Source: HGM05190 sp964394205 (GTDB lineage Bacteria; Bacteroidota; Bacteroidia; Bacteroidales; Muribaculaceae). From it: a DNA stretch of 37,235 nt. Within the stretch, counting starts at the first letter, position 1; the number at the start of each line of letters is the position of its first letter. A program made the translations under genes and the position numbers. The notes under the pieces were generated by a model. That model had not been told where the DNA came from. It searched no databases and worked only from the letters and a program-made list of their open reading frames with translations. The stretch is from contig CAYMVS010000018.1 of the NCBI GenBank assembly GCA_964394205.1, forward strand, positions 1 to 37,235, written 5' to 3'. This document shows positions 1 to 7,981 of the stretch, one piece after another.

Positions 1-35
1 GCCTTCATAAAATACACAGTTAACACTAATTACCA

Positions 36-67
36 CAAAGGTACAAAATAAAAACAAACTGTGCAAC
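36..67 (-). promoter_or_regulatory. Leftward Bacteroidales-type promoter
   Basis: On the minus strand a perfect TACCTTTG (-7 class TAnnTTTG) lies at 36-43, with GTTG (one off the -33 TTTG) at 64-67 and a 20-nt spacer. It would start transcription near position 30, for a gene beyond the left edge of the window. Confidence 0.55.
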
Positions 68-173
68 AATTCGTTGAAAAATTTTTTCAGATACTTACAT
101 CACTAAAGTGACAAACTCCCGTAAACTTACTCAAATTTACGCTTTTTTTGGGGCTTTGATGATTGAAAAACAC

Positions 174-181
174 TATCTTTG
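174..181 (+). promoter_or_regulatory. -7 box for the secreted Fn3 protein genes
   Basis: TATCTTTG is a perfect TAnnTTTG match. TTTG also occurs at 147-150 and 155-158, but the spacers (23 and 15 nt) miss the usual 19-21. Transcription would start near 188, leaving a leader of roughly 125 nt before the ATG at 313. Confidence 0.55.
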
Positions 182-230
182 TGAAAAATTATTATCAATC
201 TAATCACTAAAATCAAATTTTTTATCAGAA

Positions 231-290
231 TTCCACCGGAGCCAAAGCTGTGGCATTTCATTGAAAAACCTTAAGCCCGGGCCGGTGGAA
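231..290 (+). other. Structured 5' leader
   Basis: TTCCACCGG at 231-239 is exactly complementary to CCGGTGGAA at 282-290. Inside this closing stem a small hairpin pairs GCCA (241-244) with TGGC (251-254). The structure sits between the predicted start of transcription and the ATG at 313, so it would be in the mRNA leader. No run of T follows it, so it is not an ordinary terminator. No known riboswitch class was recognised. The rest of 1-312 is AT-rich with no gene. Confidence 0.5.
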
Positions 291-312
291 AATATTTATC
301 ATTATCACTTTT

Positions 313-3300
313 ATGAGAAAAAACTTAATTTACTCACTGGCAGCGTTGATCGGTCTGACCACAGTGTCGGCGCTTGCTCTCACCTCGACCTCGACCGGCC
401 CCAAGGGCCCGGCAAGAGTCGACGAGGCTGAAAACATCTACACCCCCAATGAGGTCAGTGACTTGAAAATTGTCTGGAATGTGGAGACAGGAGGTTTTGA
501 CTTCTCCTTTGTCGCCCCTACCAGAGGTTATTACTATGACTGGAACACATGGGACAATGTCTATGGCGACCTGACGTCGATTGACCGCATTGTCGTTCAG
601 ATCTACAACGGTTGGAACGAGGACCCGACCGTTCTCAAGGTGTTTGAGAATCCCACCCCGGGCGAGGCGCTGTCGTTCAGCGACAACACTTCGTTTGAAA
701 AGGGTAAACGATATGATTTCCAGGTTTATGTGTATGTGGGCGACCACGACGAGTACACCATGGTAAACAGTGTTTTGGCCGGCGCGCTCCCTGCGGCTCC
801 CACCAATCTCAAGGTTGAGACCACCCAGGGTCAGCTCCCCGTGATGGTGTCGTTCACCGCCCCGAGCACCTACAAGGACTCTGAGGCACAGCTGGCCTCG
901 CTCGTCAAGGCGACCCTTGAGTGGAGCGACGGCGGCTGGTGGTCGTCCTACGAGACCATCGCGACACTGACCGATGTTGAGCCCGGCAAGGAACACACGT
1001 TTGTGGTCAACGATCTGAGCGCCACCGGCACTGTTAAGTTCCGCGTCACCGTCTATGGCGAGGATGGAGCTTCCGACCAGGTCGAGATCAGCTCTTACAT
1101 TGGCATCGACACCCCCGGCGCTGTCACCAACCTCAAGGCGGTTGAGCAGGCCGACGGCAATGTGCTCCTGACATGGGAGGCTCCTGTCGCCGGTGCCAAC
1201 GGCGGCTACTTTGACCCCTCGGCTCTCACCTATAATGTAAAGGTGACCAACACAACGACCAATGTCACCACGACACTGGCCACAGAGCAGACCGGGTTGA
1301 GCTACACCTACAACACGACCGCTGAGGAGCCCGAGTCGCTCAACTTCTCGGTGACAGCCGTTTCGGCCAAGGGCGCCGGTGCAGAGACAAAATCGGGCTC
1401 GGTGATTGTCGGCCCGGCCATGTCGCTGCCTTTCTTTGAGGGTTTTGACAACCAGATCAGCACCTACACCATTACCTACGACCATCTGTGGGGCAACTCG
1501 ACAACCTTTGAGGGCTCCTATCCCCCCTCGTGGTACACCGGCACATACGCCTACGTTGGCAACGTCCAGGTTAAGCCCGAGGGCGAGCAGGGCGGCCTGA
1601 TCTACATCAGCCCCTATTCGAGCACCCCGGCCTCCGAGTTCTACCTCACCTCGGCCAAAATCAACGTGGCCGGCGAGGCTGCCGTCGAGCTCTCCTACAG
1701 CTTCTATGCCCCCGATGCCGTGTGTGGCAAGCACGCGCTGCGCTCGGAAATCTCGTTTGACAATGGCGCTACGTTCATCCCGGTGATCAACAGCGTGTTT
1801 GACCAGGTTGCCACAAAGGGTTGGAATCATGTCGCCGAGGTGGTCGAGGTTCCCTCAGGTGCCACAACCGCCATCTTGAGAATGGTTGCCATCAACGACC
1901 CCGAGAATGTGTCGGCCGTTGTGTTTGATGCCATTTCACTTAAGTCGGCCGAGGCTCCGGCGGTGATCTATCCGGCGTCGGTAAGCGACTTCACTGCCGC
2001 CTACAACCGCGACGAGCGCTGCATCGACGTCACCATGACCGCCCCCACCAGGACCCACGCCGGCCTGGGCGACGTTCGCGACCAGGAACTCACCAATATC
2101 ACCTGCATCAAGCTGTTGCGCCAAATCGGTTATGGCAACGACTATATCCTCGTCCACACCTTTGAAAATCCCGCTCCCGGCGAGCAGCTTACCTATAAGG
2201 ATACCGACCTGACCCAGTATGGCGAATACTGCTACCGTGCTCTGGTCTATGTCAACGACCGCTGTGACTATGGCGAGTACACCGAGCCTATCACCATCGG
2301 TCAGATTCCGGCCGACGTGACCGAGGTCAAGGCCTCGAGCACCCTCGGCTCGGCCCCGGTTGTCGTTTCGTTCCGTGCCCCCGAGAAGGCCCAGAACGGC
2401 GATCCCCTTGAAAGCATCGTGTCAATCGTGGTTAGACGTTACAACTCCGACACCTTTGTCTGGGACGAGATCGGCGCCGTCAGCGACAACGTCGTGCCTG
2501 GCCAGGTCTACAGCGTCACCGACCCCAATGTAGTCGCCGGCAACATCTATGAGTATCGCGTGGTTGCCTATGGCACCGCCGGCAATTCCTACGGCGTCAC
2601 CACCTCGGTTTATGTCGGTCTTGACAATCCGGTGGCTCCGGCCAACGTCATTGCCCAAATTGGCGATGACGGCCAGGTGGTTGTCACCTGGGATGCCCCC
2701 ACGGCAGGTCTCAACGGCGGCTATATCGACACCGACCATCTCACCTACATCGTGCAGCGCGGCAACAGCTACAGCGACTATGACGCCACGCTGATCGCTA
2801 CCGGTGTCACAGGCACCACATTCACCGACCCCACCAAGTTTGAAGATGAGGAGATCGTGAAATATTTTGTCAAGGCTGTCTCTGGCGGCTATGAGAGCTA
2901 CTCGGGCATGTCAAACAATCTGCTTGTCGGCAACCCGTCGCCCATCCCCTACCTGGAGAGCTTTGAGAAAGTGGTTGGCGGCTTGATCCAGGCCGATCAT
3001 GGCTCATGGTCGATCACAAGCTCCGAGTCATCACCGGTATGGGCATTTGCCGAGCTGGCCTACTTCATCTATGAGGGTCAGGTGCAGCCCGTCGAGGGTG
3101 GCCACGGTCTTGCCTACGCTTATTATGGCCCCTACTCAAGCAACGAGCGCGACGACTATCTGACATCGGGCAACATCGATGTCACCTCGACTCCCGAGCC
3201 GTGGCTGTCATTCTATGTCTACGGCGTGCCGGGCTATGAGACAGTGCTCTCTGTCAACGTGGCCTTTGACAACGAGGGCTTTGAGACAGTCAAGACACTC

Positions 3301-3678
3301 AACTATGTGACCGACTTTGAGACCGAGGGCTGGCAGAAGGTCAGTCTTCCAGTGACCCGTCCCGCCGGCGCCAAGACGATGAAGCTGCAGTTCCATGCCC
3401 ACAAGGGTGCCTACTCTTGCTCGGTGGCCATCGACAAAATCCGTGTCGACAGCAAACAGTCGGGTATTGCCGGCGTTGAGGCCGTCAGCGGCGTGATGGT
3501 AGCCTCGGTTGACGGCTCGGTGGTTGTGACCGGCGCCAAAGCCGACTCTCAGGTTGTGATTGCCGACCTTTCCGGTCGCGTTGTCTACACCGGCAACGGC
3601 GACTGCAAGGTGCCTGTTGCGACCGGTGTCTATGTGGTCAGCGTGGATAAAACCGCTGTCAAACTGCGTGTAAGATAA
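313..3678 (+). CDS. Secreted modular fibronectin-III / choice-of-anchor-J protein, T9SS-type C-terminus
   Basis: Large exported protein of 1121 aa. The N-terminus (MRKNLIYSLAALIGLTTVSA) is a Sec signal peptide. The body is two copies of one block: three Fn3-like domains followed by a jelly-roll, choice-of-anchor-J-like domain. In copy one the jelly roll starts near residue 370; copy two begins near 549 and its jelly roll near 877. Shared landmarks are FENPxPGE and GxNGGYxDxxxLTY. From about residue 1049 the tail resembles a type IX secretion sorting domain, ending in GVYVVSVDKTAVKLRVR. The architecture suggests a surface-exposed adhesin or glycan/protein-binding protein. No catalytic domain was recognised, so the ligand is unknown. 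It is followed by a gene for a similar shorter protein, probably from the same transcript. The start is the ATG directly before the signal peptide. Confidence 0.8.
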   Translation: MRKNLIYSLAALIGLTTVSALALTSTSTGPKGPARVDEAENIYTPNEVSDLKIVWNVETGGFDFSFVAPTRGYYYDWNTWDNVYGDLTSIDRIVVQIYNGWNEDPTVLKVFENPTPGEALSFSDNTSFEKGKRYDFQVYVYVGDHDEYTMVNSVLAGALPAAPTNLKVETTQGQLPVMVSFTAPSTYKDSEAQLASLVKATLEWSDGGWWSSYETIATLTDVEPGKEHTFVVNDLSATGTVKFRVTVYGEDGASDQVEISSYIGIDTPGAVTNLKAVEQADGNVLLTWEAPVAGANGGYFDPSALTYNVKVTNTTTNVTTTLATEQTGLSYTYNTTAEEPESLNFSVTAVSAKGAGAETKSGSVIVGPAMSLPFFEGFDNQISTYTITYDHLWGNSTTFEGSYPPSWYTGTYAYVGNVQVKPEGEQGGLIYISPYSSTPASEFYLTSAKINVAGEAAVELSYSFYAPDAVCGKHALRSEISFDNGATFIPVINSVFDQVATKGWNHVAEVVEVPSGATTAILRMVAINDPENVSAVVFDAISLKSAEAPAVIYPASVSDFTAAYNRDERCIDVTMTAPTRTHAGLGDVRDQELTNITCIKLLRQIGYGNDYILVHTFENPAPGEQLTYKDTDLTQYGEYCYRALVYVNDRCDYGEYTEPITIGQIPADVTEVKASSTLGSAPVVVSFRAPEKAQNGDPLESIVSIVVRRYNSDTFVWDEIGAVSDNVVPGQVYSVTDPNVVAGNIYEYRVVAYGTAGNSYGVTTSVYVGLDNPVAPANVIAQIGDDGQVVVTWDAPTAGLNGGYIDTDHLTYIVQRGNSYSDYDATLIATGVTGTTFTDPTKFEDEEIVKYFVKAVSGGYESYSGMSNNLLVGNPSPIPYLESFEKVVGGLIQADHGSWSITSSESSPVWAFAELAYFIYEGQVQPVEGGHGLAYAYYGPYSSNERDDYLTSGNIDVTSTPEPWLSFYVYGVPGYETVLSVNVAFDNEGFETVKTLNYVTDFETEGWQKVSLPVTRPAGAKTMKLQFHAHKGAYSCSVAIDKIRVDSKQSGIAGVEAVSGVMVASVDGSVVVTGAKADSQVVIADLSGRVVYTGNGDCKVPVATGVYVVSVDKTAVKLRVR

Positions 3679-3694
3679 ATTTCAGTAATATAAT

Positions 3695-3743
3695 GGGGGG
3701 CATGGAGCGTCGGGCCTCAATGCAGGTCGTCCCCGTGCCCCCC
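3695..3743 (+). terminator. GC-rich hairpin between the two secreted-protein genes
   Basis: GGGGGGCATGG at 3695-3705 pairs with CCGTGCCCCCC at 3733-3743, 11 bp with one G-T wobble. It is followed by TCTGTTATC rather than a full T-run. It sits between the stop at 3678 and the ATG at 3762 and could be a weak terminator, attenuator or processing site. Confidence 0.45.
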
Positions 3744-3761
3744 TCTGTTATCAATAATTGG

Positions 3762-5885
3762 ATGAACACTAAATTTCACAAATTGACAATAGCCGCTGCC
3801 ATGTCGGTGCTCTCGGTCACGGCGGCGCAGGCGGCAATAATCAACGGCTCGCTCGCCTCCGATGGCGACACCCATCTCTACGGGAGCATGAGCTACTCGG
3901 AAGACTGGGTGCGCAACGGCCGTAACCGTTTTGGAATCTATGAGTTGCCAACATCGGGCAATCCGACCTATTTCCCCAACATCGTGGAGGCGTTTGAGCT
4001 CAAACCCACCGGTGGCTGTGTCTACTATGACGGAAAGTTTTTCAACTCGGTGCCTTTTATCTCGCCGGCCGGCGACTCGGTAGAGTGGACCGACTATCTG
4101 ACATTTGACACCTCCGACTGGTCGATTATCAACGAGACACGCCTCCTGGACAACGAGTTTTTTGCCAACGACCTCGCCTACGACCCCACCACCGACCGTG
4201 TCTACGGCTCGATCTATGTCGATGATGAAAATGGCAACTATGTCTATTTCGGCATCCTTGACATGAACACCTATCAGGTGACCCCCATAAAGCGTATCAC
4301 CTCCGAGGCCACTCTTTACAAGGCGCTGGCCTTTGATGCCGTGGGTCAATGTTACGGCATCACGGCCGACGGCTCTTTTGTCAAGGTCGACAAAAAGACC
4401 GGCGACACCGAGCTTGTCAGCTCGACGGGCCTTGAGACCCACGGGTATGTCATCTCGGGTGCCATCGATCCCAAAAACGAGATTTTCTATTACGCTTTCT
4501 CAAACGACACCCAAGATGCTCTCTATGCCATCGATCTTTCCACCGGCAACGCCACCAAACTCTACGACATGCCCTGGAAGGAAAACTTTGACGGAATGTT
4601 TGTCATAGGGCCTCAGGCTCAGCCCAAAACGCCCGCCGCGGTCGCCGGTCTCACCTGCTCCCTGACAGGCAACCATCTCGACTGTGAGGTCGCCTTCACC
4701 GCCCCTGCGACTCTTTATGACGGCACCCCGGCATCGGGCTCGATGACCTTTGACGTGCTTGTCAACGGCGAGCGCAAGGCCACCCTCCAAGGCGAGGCCG
4801 GTGCTGAATTGAACATCGGCATCACTCTTGAGAAAGCCGAGAAATATGTTATCGCCATCGTGCCCTACAATGAAGCCGGCCGTGGCGGCGTCGCCACAAC
4901 GGCAGTGTGGGTTGGCGACGACATCCCTGCTCCGGTGTCCAACATCAGCCTGACCTACTCCGACGGTGCGTTCAACCTCTCGTGGTGTCCTCCCAAGGGT
5001 GCCAACGGCGGTTATATCGACCCTGCCGAGGTTACCTACGACCTCACCCGCTACCCCGACATGGCCACAATCAAAGGGGTGACCGACACAACAATCACCA
5101 TCCCCATGGCCGAGCCGGTCGAGATTACCAATTACACCTACGAGATCGTGGCCAATTATGCCGGTCACAGCTCGGAGATCGCCGTGTCGCCCATCTGTGT
5201 GCTCGGCGCGCTCGTGCCCCCCTACACCCAGGACTTTGAGGCCGAGGGGTGCATGCAGCAGATCACACTCATTGACGGCAACGGCGACAATGACACCTGG
5301 CGCCTCTACTCCAACTGTGCCATCATCTGGAAGAGCGACTCAGGTAAGGATCTCGACGACTGGTTGATCTTGCCCCCCATGAAGCTCGAGCAGGGTGTCA
5401 GCTACCGGCTGAGCTTTGACGCAAGCGTGCTTTATGGCTCAACCGAGGCCTTTGAGGTGAAATTGGGCACTGCCCCCGTGGCCGACGCCATGACCCTCGA
5501 CCTGATTGATGTCACCGAGATAACCAACACGGCCTATCAGCAGCATGAGGCTACAGTCGAGGTGCCCTCGACCGGCGTCTATTATATCGGGTTCCACGCC
5601 CTCAGTCCTAATGCCACCGGCTACGCGATGTTCCTCGACAATATCTCGCTCAACGCCGCCGGCGCCGGCCTCCTTGAGGTTGTCGGCAACGCTACCCCGA
5701 GTGTCGCCACCGTTGGCAACACCGTGATGGTGGCTAATGACAAGGCGGTCGACATCAACATTTACACCGCAAGCGGTGCCCTTGTCAAATCGGCAAGCGG
5801 TGTCACAACCGCTACCTTTGTCCTCGCCCCCGGTGTCTATTTTGTCAACGCCGGCAACAGTGTCAGAAAAGTAATTGTAAGATAA
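3762..5885 (+). CDS. Secreted Fn3 / choice-of-anchor-J protein, T9SS-type C-terminus
   Basis: Predicted 707-aa exported protein. I chose the ATG at 3762 because it begins a clear signal peptide (MNTKFHKLTIAAAMSVLSVT, then AAQA). The frame stays open upstream, but that stretch lies in an intergenic hairpin. Residues about 25-290 are rich in Tyr, Asp and Gly with YDGKFF- and AFDAVGQCYGI-like repeats, reminiscent of a beta-propeller. Two Fn3-like domains follow (about 300-480), sharing the GANGGYIDPAEVTY motif with the preceding gene. A choice-of-anchor-J-like domain comes next (about 490-640), then a T9SS-like tail ending GVYFVNAGNSVRKVIVR. It probably works at the cell surface alongside its neighbour. 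The specific role is unknown. Confidence 0.78.
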   Translation: MNTKFHKLTIAAAMSVLSVTAAQAAIINGSLASDGDTHLYGSMSYSEDWVRNGRNRFGIYELPTSGNPTYFPNIVEAFELKPTGGCVYYDGKFFNSVPFISPAGDSVEWTDYLTFDTSDWSIINETRLLDNEFFANDLAYDPTTDRVYGSIYVDDENGNYVYFGILDMNTYQVTPIKRITSEATLYKALAFDAVGQCYGITADGSFVKVDKKTGDTELVSSTGLETHGYVISGAIDPKNEIFYYAFSNDTQDALYAIDLSTGNATKLYDMPWKENFDGMFVIGPQAQPKTPAAVAGLTCSLTGNHLDCEVAFTAPATLYDGTPASGSMTFDVLVNGERKATLQGEAGAELNIGITLEKAEKYVIAIVPYNEAGRGGVATTAVWVGDDIPAPVSNISLTYSDGAFNLSWCPPKGANGGYIDPAEVTYDLTRYPDMATIKGVTDTTITIPMAEPVEITNYTYEIVANYAGHSSEIAVSPICVLGALVPPYTQDFEAEGCMQQITLIDGNGDNDTWRLYSNCAIIWKSDSGKDLDDWLILPPMKLEQGVSYRLSFDASVLYGSTEAFEVKLGTAPVADAMTLDLIDVTEITNTAYQQHEATVEVPSTGVYYIGFHALSPNATGYAMFLDNISLNAAGAGLLEVVGNATPSVATVGNTVMVANDKAVDINIYTASGALVKSASGVTTATFVLAPGVYFVNAGNSVRKVIVR

Positions 5886-5914
5886 ACCGGTCGTTTTGAC
5901 CGATCCTGTTTTTG

Positions 5915-5945
5915 GAGGCTGTGTCATTAGGCGCAGCCTCTTTTT
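5915..5945 (+). terminator. Rho-independent terminator
   Basis: GAGGCTG (5915-5921) pairs with CAGCCTC (5934-5940), followed directly by TTTTT. It lies 29 nt after the stop of the second secreted protein. A smaller hairpin (CGGTC/GACCG, 5888-5902) precedes it. Confidence 0.8.
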
Positions 5946-6044
5946 CATGAGCGGTTGGCTGACAGTCGGTGAGCCGAGGGTCTTGAGGAATGGGAATAGG
6001 GTCGCGGCTAAGCACCCGCCGTCACCATCGTCAAACACGCCCGG

Positions 6045-6343
6045 CGACAGAGCGCCGTAGGCGCGAGGTTATGGGCAACCCCAGGCGATGCCTTGGCGAG
6101 CCTGGGGATCAATGCGATAGCCAAAAGAGTGAGCCTCGCGAGAGGCGATGTCATGGTTGAGGATCTGTCTTTGGGCAAGAAAGATCGATGACTTGATGAG
6201 TGCGGAACCGTAATATCATAACTAAGCCGCTACCACGACATCGCCTCTCACGAGGCTCGATGTCTATACTATCCGGCTGTCCCCAGGCTCGCCAAGGCAT
6301 CGCCTGGGGTTACCCGCAATCACGCGCCGCCGGCGCTCTGTCG
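6045..6343. repeat. Large imperfect inverted repeat element
   Basis: Three blocks of the left arm recur in reverse complement, in mirrored order, in the right arm: 6045-6065 with 6323-6343 (2 mismatches in 21), 6073-6108 with 6280-6315 (1 in 36), and 6131-6152 with 6237-6258 (1 in 22). Gaps between blocks are nearly equal in the two arms (7/7 and 22/21 nt), so each arm is about 100 nt around an 84-nt centre. The middle block is itself hairpin-forming (CCCCAGG/CCTGGGG). No transposase is present. It resembles an extragenic palindromic or MITE-like repeat. The gene-free stretch 5946-6688 consists of this element plus related fragments. A further hairpin, CCTCGGGCGT/ACGCCTGAGG, occurs around 6419-6448. 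Confidence 0.8.
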
Positions 6344-6514
6344 ACTCGAGGATATGAATTTGCTGTTCCTAATGGACCTCGTCGAGGCCCAAAAACACTT
6401 GTTGCTCGGTACACACAGCCTCGGGCGTCGGGTTGTTACGCCTGAGGGCTACACATCCCGACACCCTCGACAATGAGCTATAATTGTATCGCCGTTTCAC
6501 GGCTTTCGGGCGCC

Positions 6515-6545
6515 CGGCGCTCCGTCGCCGTCACCACCGTCAAAC
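6515..6545 (+). repeat. Partial extra copy of the repeat's outer module
   Basis: CGGCGCTCCGTCGCCG at 6515-6530 matches, with one change, the reverse complement of 6042-6057, and its first 13 nt also match 6331-6343. The next stretch, 6527-6545, is a direct repeat of 6018-6036 (18 of 19 identical). The element's outer modules are therefore reused beyond the main inverted repeat. Confidence 0.6.
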
Positions 6546-6688
6546 CGGGCCTTGGAGAGGTTCATTAGCGACGGGTGTTGACATTATACGCTCAGGAATT
6601 AAGAGATACTGTATGTTAAAAAATGCTAATATTTTTAATTATTTTTCTTGTTTAGATTTTTTTATTATCTTGCAAAAAATTCTAAATT

Positions 6689-7975
6689 ATGGGGTTAATA
6701 ATAAAACTAATCCTTTTTTCTGCCATTTTTTTAACGGCATGCTCGGCCGAGGAATCTTTGATGGACATTTCTCAAGATGAGAGTCAGTCTAAGGTTTTGT
6801 CACGTGTCGAGGAATTGGCTCTCACACGCAGTTTGAATTTCCTTTCGGCACTCGATGAGCAGTCATCGAGCACAAGGTCTGACGGTTTGGATCGTAGAGT
6901 TAGCTCTGTTGAACATATCCCTACAATGTCAACTCGAGGAGAGGATGGTGGAGATATCTTATTGTTCAATTTTGATAATCACCGGGGTTTTACTCTTGTG
7001 TCATCTGACACATTGTCATGCAATCAAATATATATGGCTTCAGTAGATGGAAATCTACCGGTAGAAGCCCTACATAATGGTTCGGTTTATCAAGCATTTT
7101 ATGAAGTGATAGAAAATTATCATGCAAATTATGGGAAAACAGTTAAAACCCGTGATCCCTACGCTGATATTGAACCACATGAGGAATATACAATTACTCA
7201 ATATGGACCATGGATTGATAAGACGTGGGATCAGTGGTTCCCGTTCAATTGTTCCATAGACCCAAGATATCCAGTGGGTTGTGGGCCTTTGGCTATGGCG
7301 TCGATTATGGCCCGGCACCGATATCCGGCATCTTATAATGGAACGACTTTCGATTGGGATTTGATCAATTCAGTTAAATCAGTGATGTCAGGTAGTTTTG
7401 AAGATCAAAGCTATCAGGCTGTTTCAGATTTGATGAAAATTGCAGGTGAAGTTTCAAAAGTTATATATACCCCAACGGTTAGTTTAACAAAAATAGAGGA
7501 TGTTTACAATGGATTTAAAAAATTGGGTTATATTTGTAATCCTGTGCAAAATCTTAATGTATATGAGATTATTTATAATATTCAGTCTTACAGGCCTGTT
7601 TATGCAAGGGTAAGAATGAAAAACAGCTCCCTAAACATTGATATGGGTCATGCCTTTGTTATAGACTCATATATTAAAGAGGTTGTAAAAAGTTGGTACA
7701 CATGGCCGGATGGCTCAATTGTGGAAAGCACTCTTTTGGAACAATTCTACTCGATATATACAAAAGAATATTTTGGGTGTAAATTTGGATGGAATGGAAA
7801 TTGTGACGGCTCAAAATTTGAGATCTCGTTTAAACAAGAGTCGGACAACCCTGAATTATATCCTACAAGGACAACTGTCTATGCCAACCCGTTCCAACAT
7901 CTTTATTTGGATGGAAATTATTTCCAATTAAGCGATTTTAAAATGATTTCACGAATAATGCCACCAATAAATTAA
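6689..7975 (+). CDS. C10-family cysteine protease (streptopain-like), lipoprotein
   Basis: Predicted secreted papain-fold protease of 428 aa, family C10 (streptopain/SpeB, interpain, B. fragilis Bfp). The lipoprotein signal ends in the lipobox LTAC (Cys18). A propeptide-like region with NFDNHRGFTLVSSD follows. The catalytic Cys198 lies in YPVGCGPLAMASIMARHRYP, the catalytic His321 in MGHAFVIDSY, and the oxyanion-side W/N segment is FGWNGNCDG, so the active site looks intact. Members are made as zymogens and cleave host or bacterial proteins outside the cytoplasm. A serpin gene follows after only 6 nt, which suggests co-expression with an inhibitor. The gene is visibly AT-rich: line 7441-7500 is 20/60 GC, against 37/60 at 2641-2700 in a neighbouring gene. 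With the repeat element just upstream, this suggests acquisition by transfer. The ATG was chosen because it directly precedes the lipoprotein signal. Confidence 0.88.
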   Translation: MGLIIKLILFSAIFLTACSAEESLMDISQDESQSKVLSRVEELALTRSLNFLSALDEQSSSTRSDGLDRRVSSVEHIPTMSTRGEDGGDILLFNFDNHRGFTLVSSDTLSCNQIYMASVDGNLPVEALHNGSVYQAFYEVIENYHANYGKTVKTRDPYADIEPHEEYTITQYGPWIDKTWDQWFPFNCSIDPRYPVGCGPLAMASIMARHRYPASYNGTTFDWDLINSVKSVMSGSFEDQSYQAVSDLMKIAGEVSKVIYTPTVSLTKIEDVYNGFKKLGYICNPVQNLNVYEIIYNIQSYRPVYARVRMKNSSLNIDMGHAFVIDSYIKEVVKSWYTWPDGSIVESTLLEQFYSIYTKEYFGCKFGWNGNCDGSKFEISFKQESDNPELYPTRTTVYANPFQHLYLDGNYFQLSDFKMISRIMPPIN

Positions 7976-7981
7976 TTTATT

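Noticed and set aside
334..1830. Long open frame on the minus strand (498 codons) opposite the first secreted protein
   Set aside because: It is a by-product of high-GC codon usage on the other strand: Val/Gly/Arg-rich with no family resemblance, no signal or promoter, and fully antisense to a convincing gene. The same holds for the other long antisense frames, for example 11911-12741 and 33470-34312.
3693..3761. Upstream in-frame start for the second secreted protein
   Set aside because: It would put 23 residues, encoded by a hairpin, in front of a well-formed signal peptide.
6200..6445. 81-codon frame through the right arm of the inverted repeat
   Set aside because: It is created by the repeat itself, starts in the repeat centre, and its composition follows the palindrome rather than a protein.
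6484..6780. 98-codon frame overlapping the C10 protease start
   Set aside because: It runs from repeat fragments into the protease gene in another frame and has no promoter or domain.
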